Positions 52,421-61,456 of a stretch of DNA of 64,000 nt are shown piece by piece. The position numbers and the translations under genes are program-made. The stretch spans positions 1-64,000 of the forward strand of contig JBCDBX010000002.1 in the NCBI GenBank assembly GCA_039182865.1, written 5' to 3'. The stretch is from UBA1858 sp039182865 (GTDB taxonomy: Bacteria; Pseudomonadota; Gammaproteobacteria; UBA4575). A model generated the notes under the pieces. That model was not told the DNA's origin, made no database searches, and saw only the letters and a list, made by a program, of their open reading frames with translations. Every line of letters starts with the position of its first letter. The stretch's first letter is position 1.

Positions 52421-54691
52421 ATGGCTAGACAAAAAAAGAATAAGAAAGCGACTGATCCATATGCGGATAGAGAAGCTAAAAAATATGCCAATCCTATTGC
52501 TAGTCGAGAATATATACTTGATCAGCTTGAGAAACATACAGGCCCTGCGACTTTCACCAAACTCAAGAAGTTATTAGGACTAAAAAAAGAGCACGACCTA
52601 GTCTCTCTTGAACGCCGTCTAAGGGCAATGGAGCGCGATGGCCAGATTGTACGAAATCGTCAAGGTTCTTTTCTCCCAGTAGGTCATGCAGATTTAGTAC
52701 GTGGGCGCATCATTGCTCATCCAGATGGTTTTGGATTTTTGTCACCCGATGAAAGCGATGAGAAAGATATCTTTTTATCGCCGAGAGAGATGCGTGCGAC
52801 ATTGCATGGCGACAGAGCGGTAGTACGCATCACCCATATCAAACGTGATGGACGCAAAGAAGGTCACTTAGTTGAAGTGGTTGAGCGACAAAATGAAACT
52901 GTGGTTGGCCGTTACCATGAAGAACGTGGCTTGGGCTATGTAATCCCAGACAATAAACGAATCACTCAAGATATATTTATTCCACCAACAGGGCGACATG
53001 ACGCTAAACAAGGACAGATAGTCACTGCCAAAATAATTGAGCAACCTACCCGACGCAATCAACCGATTGGTGAAATTATTGAAATACTTGGCGAACACAT
53101 GGCGCCAGGCATGGAAATTGACATTGCTATTCGCGTTCATGCTCTTCCAAATGTTTTTCCTGAAGAAACAATAGAAGAAGCTAAATCATTTAGTGAAGAT
53201 TCTATTATTGAAGAGTCTTCCCACCGAGAAGACTTACAGCATCTACCATTTGTGACAATAGACGGTGAAGACGCAAAAGATTTCGATGATGCTGTTTACT
53301 GCGAACCGATTAATGATGGTTGGAAGTTATATGTAGCGATCGCAGACGTATCTTTTTACGTTCAACCAGGAAGTGAATTAGATAAAGAGGCACACTGGCG
53401 TGGCACATCGGTATATTTCCCCGGACGCGTTATACCAATGCTACCTGAAAGTCTTTCAAACGGCTTATGTTCTCTCAATCCTGATATTCCTCGCCTATCA
53501 CTCGTCTGTGAAATGAGGATTACATCCAAAGGTCGCTTGCGCAGTTATAAATTTTATAAAGCCGTATTCAAATCTCATGCACGCTTAACCTATACTGAAG
53601 TTGCAGCAGGAATTGTTGATAAGAAAGTACAAGCTCGAAAAAAACTAGGTGAACTATGTACACCACTTGATAATTTGTATTCGCTTTTTAAAGCATTATT
53701 ATCAGATCGCGTTGGACGTGGGGCTATTGATTTTCATACTACTGAAACCAAAATCGAATTTGGACCAAATCAAAAAATTACCAGAATTTATCCTTATCAT
53801 CGCAATGACGCTCATCGAATAATAGAAGAATGCATGATTACGGCTAATGTCGCTGCTGCAAGATATCTAAGCAAAAATAAATTTCCTGGCCTATACCGAA
53901 TTCATGAAGGCCCATCCGATACGAAGCTAAAAGAACTACGCCAGCTTTTGAAGCCATTAGGACTGAGTTTAGCAGGTGGCGAAAAACCTGAGCCTAAGCA
54001 TTACGCTAATCTCATTAATCAAATTAATCAACGACAAGAAGATCGTTGGATAGAGACTATGCTGTTGCGCTCACTGTCACAGGCAATATACAGTCCAGAT
54101 AATGTAGGACATTTTGGTTTATCACATCCTTTGTATGCCCACTTTACGTCACCTATTCGTCGTTATCCTGATTTAATTGTTCATCGTGCCATTAGTCATC
54201 TAACTAAAAAACAAAAAGCCGATACATTTTTCTACACACATAACGAGATGGTCCTTCATGGTGAGCATTGCTCAATGACAGAACGGCGTGCGGATGATGC
54301 CACACGCGATGCGGAGATGTGGCTGAAATGCGAGTTTATGCAAGATAAAATTGGTCAAGTATTTCCAGGTGAGATAACAAGTGTAACTTCTTTTGGTTTA
54401 TTTGTAGAACTCACCGATGTTTTTGTAGAAGGTTTAGTGCACATTAGTACTCTGTCTGATGACTACTATCATTTTGAACCCGCGACTATGACACTGGAAG
54501 GAGAATTAACGCACCAGACTTATCGGCTTGGTGACAAAGTTAAGATTTTAGTTTCGCGCGTTGACATAGACGAGCGTAAAATAGATTTCATCTTACAAGA
54601 AACGAAAAAAACTAAGCGCACTAGTAAAAAAAAATCAAAATCAGGCAAAAAAACATCATCTGTACGCAAAAGAAAATCTAGCCGAAAATGA
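52421..54691 (+). CDS. rnr: Ribonuclease R
   Basis: RNase R is a processive 3'-5' exonuclease that degrades structured RNA and defective mRNA. The 756-residue protein has an N-terminal helix-turn-helix-like part and cold-shock domains (HPDGFGFLSPDESDEKDIFLSP). The catalytic RNB domain has TIDGEDAKDFDDAVYCE with the metal aspartates, then PRLSLVCEM and FTSPIRRYPDLIVHR. The S1 domain (GEITSVTSFGLFVEL) and a lysine/serine-rich basic tail follow. It precedes rlmB by 162 bp, the usual order. Confidence 0.97.
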   Translation: MARQKKNKKATDPYADREAKKYANPIASREYILDQLEKHTGPATFTKLKKLLGLKKEHDLVSLERRLRAMERDGQIVRNRQGSFLPVGHADLVRGRIIAHPDGFGFLSPDESDEKDIFLSPREMRATLHGDRAVVRITHIKRDGRKEGHLVEVVERQNETVVGRYHEERGLGYVIPDNKRITQDIFIPPTGRHDAKQGQIVTAKIIEQPTRRNQPIGEIIEILGEHMAPGMEIDIAIRVHALPNVFPEETIEEAKSFSEDSIIEESSHREDLQHLPFVTIDGEDAKDFDDAVYCEPINDGWKLYVAIADVSFYVQPGSELDKEAHWRGTSVYFPGRVIPMLPESLSNGLCSLNPDIPRLSLVCEMRITSKGRLRSYKFYKAVFKSHARLTYTEVAAGIVDKKVQARKKLGELCTPLDNLYSLFKALLSDRVGRGAIDFHTTETKIEFGPNQKITRIYPYHRNDAHRIIEECMITANVAAARYLSKNKFPGLYRIHEGPSDTKLKELRQLLKPLGLSLAGGEKPEPKHYANLINQINQRQEDRWIETMLLRSLSQAIYSPDNVGHFGLSHPLYAHFTSPIRRYPDLIVHRAISHLTKKQKADTFFYTHNEMVLHGEHCSMTERRADDATRDAEMWLKCEFMQDKIGQVFPGEITSVTSFGLFVELTDVFVEGLVHISTLSDDYYHFEPATMTLEGELTHQTYRLGDKVKILVSRVDIDERKIDFILQETKKTKRTSKKKSKSGKKTSSVRKRKSSRK

Positions 54692-54853
54692 GCTTTAGTA
54701 ATTATATCAACGTTCGTATAAATCAGATGTTATGTCGGATATTGAAAACGTTGAGAGCAATGCAAAATTTTTTGAAAACGAGGAGTTTATATGCAATAAA
54801 TCACGAGTTTGAAAAGAATTTCAACAAAGCAGTGAGCGTTTGTAGTACGCGAG

Positions 54854-55615
54854 ATGAGTAAAAAAGAAATCTTCCCCGGCATTCATACCGTCAGCTCTTT
54901 ACTACGCTGGCAACCCGAAAGAATTCAATCTATATGGGTAGAACAAAACAAATGTAACAAACGTATCGATCAGTTAATTGAACAAGCAAAAAAATCAGGC
55001 GTTTCAATCCAGCAAACTCAACACAATAAACTCGATCAAATATGCGAAAGCACACATCATCAAGGAATTGCTGCATCATGCAGCCCAACAAAACTGCTTG
55101 ACGAACATGACCTAGTTGAAAACCTAGCTTCTTTTTCTGAGCCACCCTTATTATTGATTCTTGACGAAGTCAGCGACCCTCATAATTTAGGTGCGTGTTT
55201 GCGTTCGGCTGACGCGGCAGGAGTTGATGCGGTGATTCTGCCACAACGCCATTCTGCCCCACTCACACCCACCGTCCACAAAATTGCATCCGGTGCGACG
55301 GTGCGTTTGAAAATTGTTCGCACACCCAACCTTGCTCGATTTTTAGACCAAATCAAAAAGGCAGGTGTTTGGGTATATGGTGCTACAGGAGAATCTGATC
55401 ACTCAATATATGACTCCAATCTCAGCCATCCCAGTGCAATTGTCATGGGTGCTGAAGGTCAAGGTCTCAGGCGATTGACCCAGGTAAAATGTGATCAGCT
55501 ATTCGCCCTGCCTATGCTCGGAGACGTCGAGAGCCTGAATGTTTCAGTCGCAACTGGCATTTTCCTATACGAAGCGGTAAGACAAAGACAAAATAGCGAT
55601 TCCAAGCCAGATTAA
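54854..55615 (+). CDS. rlmB: 23S rRNA 2'-O-ribose G2251 methyltransferase
   Basis: RlmB is a SPOUT methyltransferase that modifies G2251 in the peptidyl-transferase region of 23S rRNA. The 253-residue protein has an N-terminal substrate-binding domain starting KEIFPGIHTVSSLLR. The catalytic domain shows LILDEVSDPHNLGACLRSADAAGVDAVILP in pieces, IVMGAEGQGLRRLT and LPMLGDVESLNVSVATGIFLYEAVRQR, the trefoil-knot SAM site. It is downstream of rnr and upstream of the rpsF operon, as in many gammaproteobacteria. Confidence 0.96.
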   Translation: MSKKEIFPGIHTVSSLLRWQPERIQSIWVEQNKCNKRIDQLIEQAKKSGVSIQQTQHNKLDQICESTHHQGIAASCSPTKLLDEHDLVENLASFSEPPLLLILDEVSDPHNLGACLRSADAAGVDAVILPQRHSAPLTPTVHKIASGATVRLKIVRTPNLARFLDQIKKAGVWVYGATGESDHSIYDSNLSHPSAIVMGAEGQGLRRLTQVKCDQLFALPMLGDVESLNVSVATGIFLYEAVRQRQNSDSKPD

Positions 55616-55665
55616 TTATTGCGCCTACTGTAGCTCTCGCGTACACTTCGCTGCTCAATTTAACC

Positions 55666-55725
55666 GGGTTAGTCTTTGACCAACCCATCCTTTCTCCACT
55701 GCTAAAAATGTCACTAGCAGGGAGA
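55666..55725 (+). promoter_or_regulatory. Paired hairpins in the rpsF leader
   Basis: The 131-bp spacer before rpsF holds two stems. The first, 55666-55686, is GGGTT-a-GTC-ttt-GAC-c-AACCC. The second, 55693-55725, is TCTCC-A-CTGCTA, a 10-nt loop, then TAGCAG-GGAGA, giving 11 paired bases with one bulged A. The second stem ends 10 nt before the AAGGAG ribosome binding site. Leaders of rpsF operons in many bacteria bind the S6:S18 complex for autoregulation. Whether this is that element is inference. Confidence 0.5.
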
Positions 55726-55746
55726 CAATGTCCACAAGGAGAATAC

Positions 55747-56187
55747 ATGAGACATTACGAAATCGTATTTCTGGTCCATCCGGATCAGTCAGATCAAGTC
55801 TCGGCCATGGTAGATCGATACCGCACCATGATTGAGAACGGCAACGGCAAAGTCCACCGCCAGGAAGACTGGGGCAGACGCATACTTGCCTACCCAATTA
55901 ATAAAATCCTTAAAGCTCATTATGTTTTGATGAATATCGAGACAGACCAAAACACGTTGGATGAATTAGTCAGTGCTTTTCGTTTCAATGATGCTGTCTT
56001 AAGACATATAGTTCTCAGCTGTAAAGAAGCTATCACAGAGCCTTCGCCCATGATTAAATCTCTAGAAAAAGAGAAAGAGCGTGAAACCAAAGCAGCCCCC
56101 GATGAAACTGTTGCAAAAGAAACTCCTGCTGAAGAAGAAGCTAAAGCGACAGAAGAACCCGCTGTCGAAACTGAAGGAGAAGAGTAA
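55747..56187 (+). CDS. rpsF: 30S ribosomal protein S6
   Basis: S6 binds with S18 to the platform of the small ribosomal subunit. I start at ATG 55747 because AAGGAG lies 6 nt upstream and the product then begins MRHYEIVFLVHPDQSDQV. The upstream in-frame start at 55708 falls in the leader hairpin. The 146-residue protein has GKVHRQEDWGRRILAYPINK and HYVLMNIE. A long acidic Glu/Ala tail follows, as in E. coli S6. rpsR begins 2 bp after it. Confidence 0.97.
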   Translation: MRHYEIVFLVHPDQSDQVSAMVDRYRTMIENGNGKVHRQEDWGRRILAYPINKILKAHYVLMNIETDQNTLDELVSAFRFNDAVLRHIVLSCKEAITEPSPMIKSLEKEKERETKAAPDETVAKETPAEEEAKATEEPAVETEGEE

Positions 56188-56189
56188 TC

Positions 56190-56414
56190 ATGTCTAAGTA
56201 TTTCCGTCGCAGAAGATATTGTCGTTTCACTGAAGAAGGCATCAAGTATGTTGATTACAAAGATATCGACTTATTGAAAGATTTCATTACCGAAACAGGC
56301 AAAATTGTTCCTAGTCGAATCACAGGAACAAAAGCTAAGTATCAACGTCAGTTAACGACTGCTATTAAGCGTGCGCGTTATTTGGCGCTACTACCATATA
56401 GCGACCAACATTAA
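56190..56414 (+). CDS. rpsR: 30S ribosomal protein S18
   Basis: S18 is the partner of S6 on the 30S platform. The 74-residue protein starts MSKYFRRRRYCRFTEEG and has DYKDIDLLKDFITETGKIVPSRITGTKAKYQRQL in pieces. It ends in IKRARYLALLPYSDQH. All of this is standard. It follows rpsF by 2 bp. A 12-bp hairpin lies just after its stop, before the DUF2232 gene. Confidence 0.98.
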   Translation: MSKYFRRRRYCRFTEEGIKYVDYKDIDLLKDFITETGKIVPSRITGTKAKYQRQLTTAIKRARYLALLPYSDQH

Positions 56415-56420
56415 AGTAGT

Positions 56421-56456
56421 CCGTCATTCTGAATCAATATCAGAATGACGGTATTT
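56421..56456 (+). repeat. Perfect 12-bp hairpin between rpsR and the DUF2232 gene
   Basis: CCGTCATTCTGA at 56421-56432 is repeated inverted as TCAGAATGACGG at 56440-56451 with a 7-nt loop. The following TATTTTAAT is only partly T-rich. It may be a partial terminator, an RNA processing or stability element in the operon, or one copy of a dispersed palindrome. Its right arm ends 9 bp before the next ATG, so it could also limit translation of the DUF2232 gene. Confidence 0.75.
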
Positions 56457-56460
56457 TAAT

Positions 56461-57354
56461 ATGTTCAAAAACTTTGCCAACTTCACTGTCTCTGGGAAGC
56501 TTCCGGCTTTCACAGTTGTGTTTGGATTCTTGTCTTTGGCGATCGCCTTTCCATTAGCCGCCATAATCAGTGGTGCAGCATTGGTATTAATCACACTATA
56601 CGTTGATCCCAAGAACAGCACACTCATCACCATCCTAGTAGGACTTGCTCTATCCGTATCCACTTTCTTTTTCTTGGGCAATGCACTGATTGGATTATCT
56701 ATAACGCTTGCACAATTATTTCCTAGCCTAATTCTTGCCACCTTATTTTATCGAACACGTTCTCTTTCGTTTACACTACAAGCTGCTGCCATATTAGGCG
56801 CGCTGTGCTTTATTTTGATCAAGCTTATGTTCCCCGAGGACGTATCCTTTTGGGAAGCGGCTATATCGCCGATGTTAACCAGCATGTTTGAAGCCAGTGG
56901 TGTATCACCAGAAGAAAGCGCTAACTCTATTCGTGAAATTGCTGAGTACATGACAGGCGTGATGATTGCCTCAGTTGTATTAGTACATTGCAGCATTCTA
57001 TATTTTGGATATTGGCTATTTTGCAAAGCAAAAGATAGCGAACAGTACAAAACAGATTTTCGTGAAGTGCGCCTGGGTCATGCCTTGGCTGCGATTTCGA
57101 TCGCAACTTGCATCTGGGCAATTACGACACAATCGGCCTATGCGGCGCAGCTTTGCGGAATCCTCAGCATCCTATTCGGCATACAGGGTATGACCATCAT
57201 ACATGTCTTATGCGCCACGATGAAAAAGGGTAAGCTATGGCTAGTAGTTAGCTACCTGCTGGTGATATTTATACCTCAAGCAATTTTCATCGTAATACTG
57301 TTGGGCTTATCTGACAGTTTCTTTAACTTACGTAAAAAAATTGAAGCTAATTAG
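56461..57354 (+). CDS. DUF2232 (YybS-like) membrane protein
   Basis: This 297-residue protein has about eight membrane spans, for example FTVVFGFLSLAIAFPLAAII, LIGLSITLAQLFPSLILATLF and WLVVSYLLVIFIPQAIFIVI. It fits the DUF2232 family, which in pseudomonads and relatives also lies between rpsR and rplI. Function is unknown. The ATG has no clear ribosome binding site and sits directly after the 12-bp hairpin, so expression may depend on readthrough. rplI follows after 26 bp. Confidence 0.85.
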   Translation: MFKNFANFTVSGKLPAFTVVFGFLSLAIAFPLAAIISGAALVLITLYVDPKNSTLITILVGLALSVSTFFFLGNALIGLSITLAQLFPSLILATLFYRTRSLSFTLQAAAILGALCFILIKLMFPEDVSFWEAAISPMLTSMFEASGVSPEESANSIREIAEYMTGVMIASVVLVHCSILYFGYWLFCKAKDSEQYKTDFREVRLGHALAAISIATCIWAITTQSAYAAQLCGILSILFGIQGMTIIHVLCATMKKGKLWLVVSYLLVIFIPQAIFIVILLGLSDSFFNLRKKIEAN

Positions 57355-57380
57355 TAACACTTATCTATAAAGGAAACATC

Positions 57381-57830
57381 ATGGAAGTTATTTTATTATC
57401 TAAAGTCGAAAACTTGGGCGCACTGGGAGACAAGGTTACAGTGAAATCAGGTTATGCGCGCAATTATCTTATCCCTCAAGGCAAAGCAAAATTTGCGACA
57501 GCGGAAAACATTGCTGAATTTGAAGCACGTCGCGCTGAACTTGAAGCGCAAGCCGCCGAAGTACTTTCGAGCGCCGAAGAACGCAAAGCCAAGCTTGATG
57601 GCACTACCATCACCATCCCAGCAAAAGAATCTAGTGAAGGAAAATTATTTGGTTCTGTTGGTAACGTTGATGTATTAGAAGCACTAAAAGAGAATGGTCA
57701 CGACGTTGAAAAACGCGAGATCCGTATGCCAGAGGGAGCGTTCAGAAATATTGGTGAATATGAAATTGAATTACATTTACATACAGATGTAAATGCCACA
57801 ATTACCATTCATATTGTTCCGGAAGAATAA
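57381..57830 (+). CDS. rplI: 50S ribosomal protein L9
   Basis: L9 is an elongated two-domain protein of the large subunit. The 149-residue product starts MEVILLSKVENLGALGDKV and has VKSGYARNYLIPQGKAKFAT, the N-terminal RNA-binding domain. A long helix (EFEARRAELEAQAAEVLSSAEER) and the C-terminal domain with GKLFGSVGNVDV follow. Length matches E. coli. AAAGGAAAC precedes the ATG. It precedes dnaB by 14 bp. Confidence 0.98.
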   Translation: MEVILLSKVENLGALGDKVTVKSGYARNYLIPQGKAKFATAENIAEFEARRAELEAQAAEVLSSAEERKAKLDGTTITIPAKESSEGKLFGSVGNVDVLEALKENGHDVEKREIRMPEGAFRNIGEYEIELHLHTDVNATITIHIVPEE

Positions 57831-57844
57831 ACATACAATCCAAA

Positions 57845-59248
57845 ATGGCCGAAATTATTTCCAGCGACGCGTACACTCCTCCGAATACAGAGACTTTACG
57901 TACACCACCATATTCGCTTGAAGCTGAACAAGCCGTACTTGGCGGCTTAATGCTAGAAAATAATACTTGGGATCAAGTAGCGGATAAACTTAATGAAGAT
58001 GATTTCCATTTGTTTGATCACCGCATCATTTTTCAAGCCATTTCTGAGTTGGCTTACCACAATCAACCTTTTGATGTCGTCACCCTCGCCGATAAAATTA
58101 AACATGCAAAAGACACGAATATAAATAATGAAAATGTCACAGCATATGTCGCGACACTTGCCAAAGAGACTCCTACCGCTGCTAACATCACTGCTTATGC
58201 AGATATCGTAAGAGAAAAATCAGTCTTACGAAAACTTGCCAGTACCGGCACTGAAATTGCCGGATCTGCCTATCAAACACAAGGCTTAAGTAGCAAAGAG
58301 TTGCTTGATGTTGCCGAAAAGAAAATTTTTGAAATAGGCGATCATGGTGCTAGACAACTTAGTGGTTTTAAGGGCATGAAGGAACTACTTAAGACAACTG
58401 TTGAAAGAATTGACGAACTCTATGAACGCGGTGATAACATCACGGGCATTGCAACTGGTTTTGATCAGTTCGATGAAAATACTTCGGGCTTGCAAAATGG
58501 CGACTTAATTATTGTTGCGGGTCGCCCTTCTATGGGCAAAACTAGTTTAACGATGAATATCGCAGAGTATGCTGTAATTCAAAAGCAATCATGCGTTGCG
58601 ATCTTCAGCATGGAGATGCCCAGCCACCAGCTAACGATGCGTATGCTGTCCTCTATCGGGCGCATTAATCAACAAAAAATACGCACTGGAAAACTTACAG
58701 AAGAGGATTGGCCACGTCTAACTAGCGCTGTTTCAATGTTATCTGATGCAAAGTTATATATTGATGATAGCCCTGCACTAAGTCCTACTGAAATTCGTGC
58801 ACGCGCTCGAAGACTCAAACGTGAACATGGCTTATCGCTGATCATCATTGATTATTTACAACTTATGCAGATTACCGGAAGCTCTGAAAATCGCACAAAC
58901 GATGTATCAGAAATCTCGCGATCTCTAAAAGCCCTAGCCAAAGAACTCGATATACCTGTCATCGCATTATCGCAGTTAAATCGTAGCTTAGAGCAACGTA
59001 CTGATAAACGTCCGGTCATGTCAGACCTACGAGAATCAGGAGCAATTGAACAAGATGCAGATCTAATTGTTTTTATTTATCGAGATGAAGTTTACAACGA
59101 TGAAAGTCCAGATAAAGGCACTGCAGAAATAATTGTTGCTAAACAACGTAATGGTCCTATATTCAAAACGCGCTTGACTTTTCTTGGGCAATACACTCGT
59201 TTTGAAAATTTTATCCCCGAAATTTACAACCATGAGAATCCTTCATGA
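57845..59248 (+). CDS. dnaB: Replicative DNA helicase DnaB
   Basis: DnaB is the hexameric 5'-3' helicase of the replication fork. The 467-residue protein has the N-terminal domain motif PPYSLEAEQAVLGGLMLEN and a linker. The RecA-like domain has Walker A AGRPSMGKTSLTMNIAEYA, Walker B LIIIDYLQLM, ALSQLNRSLEQR and DLRESGAIEQDADLIVFIYRDE. No intein or insertion is seen. The stop overlaps alr by 4 nt. Confidence 0.98.
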   Translation: MAEIISSDAYTPPNTETLRTPPYSLEAEQAVLGGLMLENNTWDQVADKLNEDDFHLFDHRIIFQAISELAYHNQPFDVVTLADKIKHAKDTNINNENVTAYVATLAKETPTAANITAYADIVREKSVLRKLASTGTEIAGSAYQTQGLSSKELLDVAEKKIFEIGDHGARQLSGFKGMKELLKTTVERIDELYERGDNITGIATGFDQFDENTSGLQNGDLIIVAGRPSMGKTSLTMNIAEYAVIQKQSCVAIFSMEMPSHQLTMRMLSSIGRINQQKIRTGKLTEEDWPRLTSAVSMLSDAKLYIDDSPALSPTEIRARARRLKREHGLSLIIIDYLQLMQITGSSENRTNDVSEISRSLKALAKELDIPVIALSQLNRSLEQRTDKRPVMSDLRESGAIEQDADLIVFIYRDEVYNDESPDKGTAEIIVAKQRNGPIFKTRLTFLGQYTRFENFIPEIYNHENPS

Positions 59249-60324
59249 GACGATCAGCGTATGCATTAATACGATTAGAACGTCTCGCTCACAACTTACA
59301 ATTTCTACGCTCTTTCACTAAAGAGTCCAAGGTTATATCAGTTGTTAAAGCGGATGCATATGGCCATGGTTTAGCAAAAACAGCGCAAGCATTGAATCAA
59401 AGTGACGCTTTTGCAGTGACATGTGCAAGCGAAGCGAGCGAGTTGCGCGCAGCCAGTATTCTGCACCCCATTCTATGTTTACAAGGCTTTCAGGATAATG
59501 AAGAATTACAAGCCATTGCAGATTGCAATACACAACCTGTCATCCATAGTGATTATCAAATTAGTTTGTTAAAAGCTTGCAAAATTAAACACCCCATTCA
59601 AGTATGGCTCAAAATTGATACTGGAATGAGCCGACTTGGCTTCCCAATTGAAAAAGCCTTATCTGCTTATCAAGAATTGTCGGAATTAGAGTGCATCAAT
59701 AAAATTCGTGTTATGACCCACTTTTCTCATGCGGATTTACTTGACGATGAAGTTACACAAAGACAGTTACAACGCTTTGAAAATACTTGTAAGCAAATTC
59801 CCCATTGCGAACGCAGTGCTGCCAACTCAGCAGGTTCTATTGCCTATTCTAATTCCCTATATCAGTGGGTAAGACCCGGCATTTGCCTATATGGAATTTC
59901 TCCCTTTCAGCCAGATCAAAGTCATCCTGACATTAGTGATTTAAAACCCGTCATGTCAGTTCATGCCCCTCTAATTTCAATTAAAGAATGTAAGCAAGGT
60001 GACAAAATTGGTTACGGTGGACTTTATACATGCCCACAAAATATGCGTATAGGTATAGTAGCAATAGGATATGCCGACGGATTTCCCAGAACCCTTAATC
60101 ATCCTGTCAACGTCAGCATTGATGGTACCTTTGCACCAATTGTGGGACGAGTATCAATGGATATGATTACTATCAATTTAGACGGTGTTGAAGCCTCAAT
60201 TGGAGATGATGTTGAATTATGGGGTGATGATATTCCGATTAATGAGGTCGCCCATGCGGCGGACACTATCAGTTATGAATTGTTATGTGGAATAACCGGA
60301 CGTATCAACCGAGTTTACCAATAA
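59245..60324 (+). CDS. alr: Alanine racemase
   Basis: Alr makes D-alanine for peptidoglycan. The 359-residue PLP enzyme has the Schiff-base lysine in VVKADAYGHGL at about residue 35, then KIDTGMSRLGF and VRPGICLYGISPF. The catalytic tyrosine is in GDKIGYGGLYTCP, and IAIGYADGFPR and GRVSMDMITINL follow. Length is normal. It is coupled to dnaB (ATGA), the usual gammaproteobacterial arrangement, and ends the conserved part of the window. Confidence 0.97.
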   Translation: MRRSAYALIRLERLAHNLQFLRSFTKESKVISVVKADAYGHGLAKTAQALNQSDAFAVTCASEASELRAASILHPILCLQGFQDNEELQAIADCNTQPVIHSDYQISLLKACKIKHPIQVWLKIDTGMSRLGFPIEKALSAYQELSELECINKIRVMTHFSHADLLDDEVTQRQLQRFENTCKQIPHCERSAANSAGSIAYSNSLYQWVRPGICLYGISPFQPDQSHPDISDLKPVMSVHAPLISIKECKQGDKIGYGGLYTCPQNMRIGIVAIGYADGFPRTLNHPVNVSIDGTFAPIVGRVSMDMITINLDGVEASIGDDVELWGDDIPINEVAHAADTISYELLCGITGRINRVYQ

Positions 60325-60477
60325 CTACTGCTCAAAATAAAGTTTCTTTGAATTTTAGCGGTCTTCTATATATTACAATTCACTTTTAAATTCATTTATT
60401 TGCGAACTAAACGCTATTTAAATAATCAACAGTAGGTACAATAAGAACATATAATTTTGATAATTAAGGACTCCAAT

Positions 60478-61236
60478 ATGTCAGATTTCAAACTATCACG
60501 TCGAGGCATCGCGTATGCTTTTATTATTACTCTAGTGACCTTAGCATTATCAGCTTGCTCGACTTATGGTGACAAAGTTGCTCCAGTGCCATTACCAAGT
60601 GATCAAGCAGGTTCGATAAACATTGATGGTGTTGAGCTGTATGCTGAAGCATATTTAGATAGCGAAGCTGCGAAAAATGCCTTTGGTTTTGATATACGAG
60701 GAGCGGGCTTATTGCCTGTGCGCTTTGTCATCGACAATCAGTCAAACAAAGATGCACATATCAATCGTAATCAAACATTCTTAATTGATAAGAAAAATCA
60801 AGCATGGCCATTGCTTACATATGATCAAGCGTTTAGACGTGTCAACGAAAGTGTGGAAATGGGTGAAATAGCCAAAGGCGCAGTCAAGCCCGGCATACTT
60901 GCCGCAGCTACTGGTGCATTAATTGGTGCAGCGGTTGGTGTTGTGGGTGGAAGCAGCGCTGGCGAAGCCGCTGCGCGAGGTGCAGCCGCTGGTGTTGCTA
61001 CAGGTGCTGTCGTAGGTGGTGCAAACCGCTACCAAGAAGTGGGCAAAGAAATTCGCCAAAACCTTGCCAACCAATCTTTTGATGACCGCATTGTGGATAC
61101 TGGAGAAATATCTCACGGCTTTTTGTTCTTTCCAGGAGAACAGGAAATCACGTCAGTAAGCGCATTGAGACTTTCACTTTCAATCAGCAATGACACACAA
61201 GTTGTTCAGATGCCTTTAGGCGTGAAAAACCTTTAA
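60478..61236 (+). CDS. Lipoprotein with glycine-zipper segment
   Basis: I start at ATG 60478, nine nt after AAGGA. The earlier in-frame codon at 60457 lacks a ribosome binding site. The 252-residue protein has a lipoprotein signal ending LALSAC. A beta-rich domain follows with GFDIRGAGLLPVRFVIDNQS, then a glycine/alanine-rich zipper (GALIGAAVGVVGG, then GAAAGVATGAVVGGANR). A late phrase is ISHGFLFFPGE. Glycine zippers often insert in or lie against membranes. I cannot name the family or its role. It begins the accessory tail after alr. Confidence 0.8.
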   Translation: MSDFKLSRRGIAYAFIITLVTLALSACSTYGDKVAPVPLPSDQAGSINIDGVELYAEAYLDSEAAKNAFGFDIRGAGLLPVRFVIDNQSNKDAHINRNQTFLIDKKNQAWPLLTYDQAFRRVNESVEMGEIAKGAVKPGILAAATGALIGAAVGVVGGSSAGEAAARGAAAGVATGAVVGGANRYQEVGKEIRQNLANQSFDDRIVDTGEISHGFLFFPGEQEITSVSALRLSLSISNDTQVVQMPLGVKNL

Positions 61237-61456
61237 CTTAAACATCTTCTTTTCTAAGCTGCAATAGGACCTGACCAGGACTGTTGCAGCCTTATCCTAT
61301 GGTATTAGTTAGTTATCCTATACAGGGTAACAAACAACCTATTGTCTTGATTTTTTTATAAATATCCATTCTGTGAGACAGTTCAAAATTACAGCGGGAA
61401 AATATTTTCAACATATGAGATAGTAAGTCCAGTTTCTAACTAAAAAGATAAGTCCC
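61237..61456. other. 220-bp intergenic region with hairpin and direct repeats
   Basis: No gene is evident. GCTGCAA (61258-61264) and TTGCAGC (61284-61290) can form a 7-bp stem without a T-run. TTATCCTAT occurs at 61292-61300 and again at 61313-61321. The copies are 21 bp apart, about two helical turns, which would suit a dimeric regulator. The role is unproven. Confidence 0.45.

Noticed and set aside
54732..54812. 26-codon ORF (MSDIENVESNAKFFENEEF...) between rnr and rlmB
   Set aside because: Composition looks protein-like, but there is no ribosome binding site, the size is very small and nothing else supports it.
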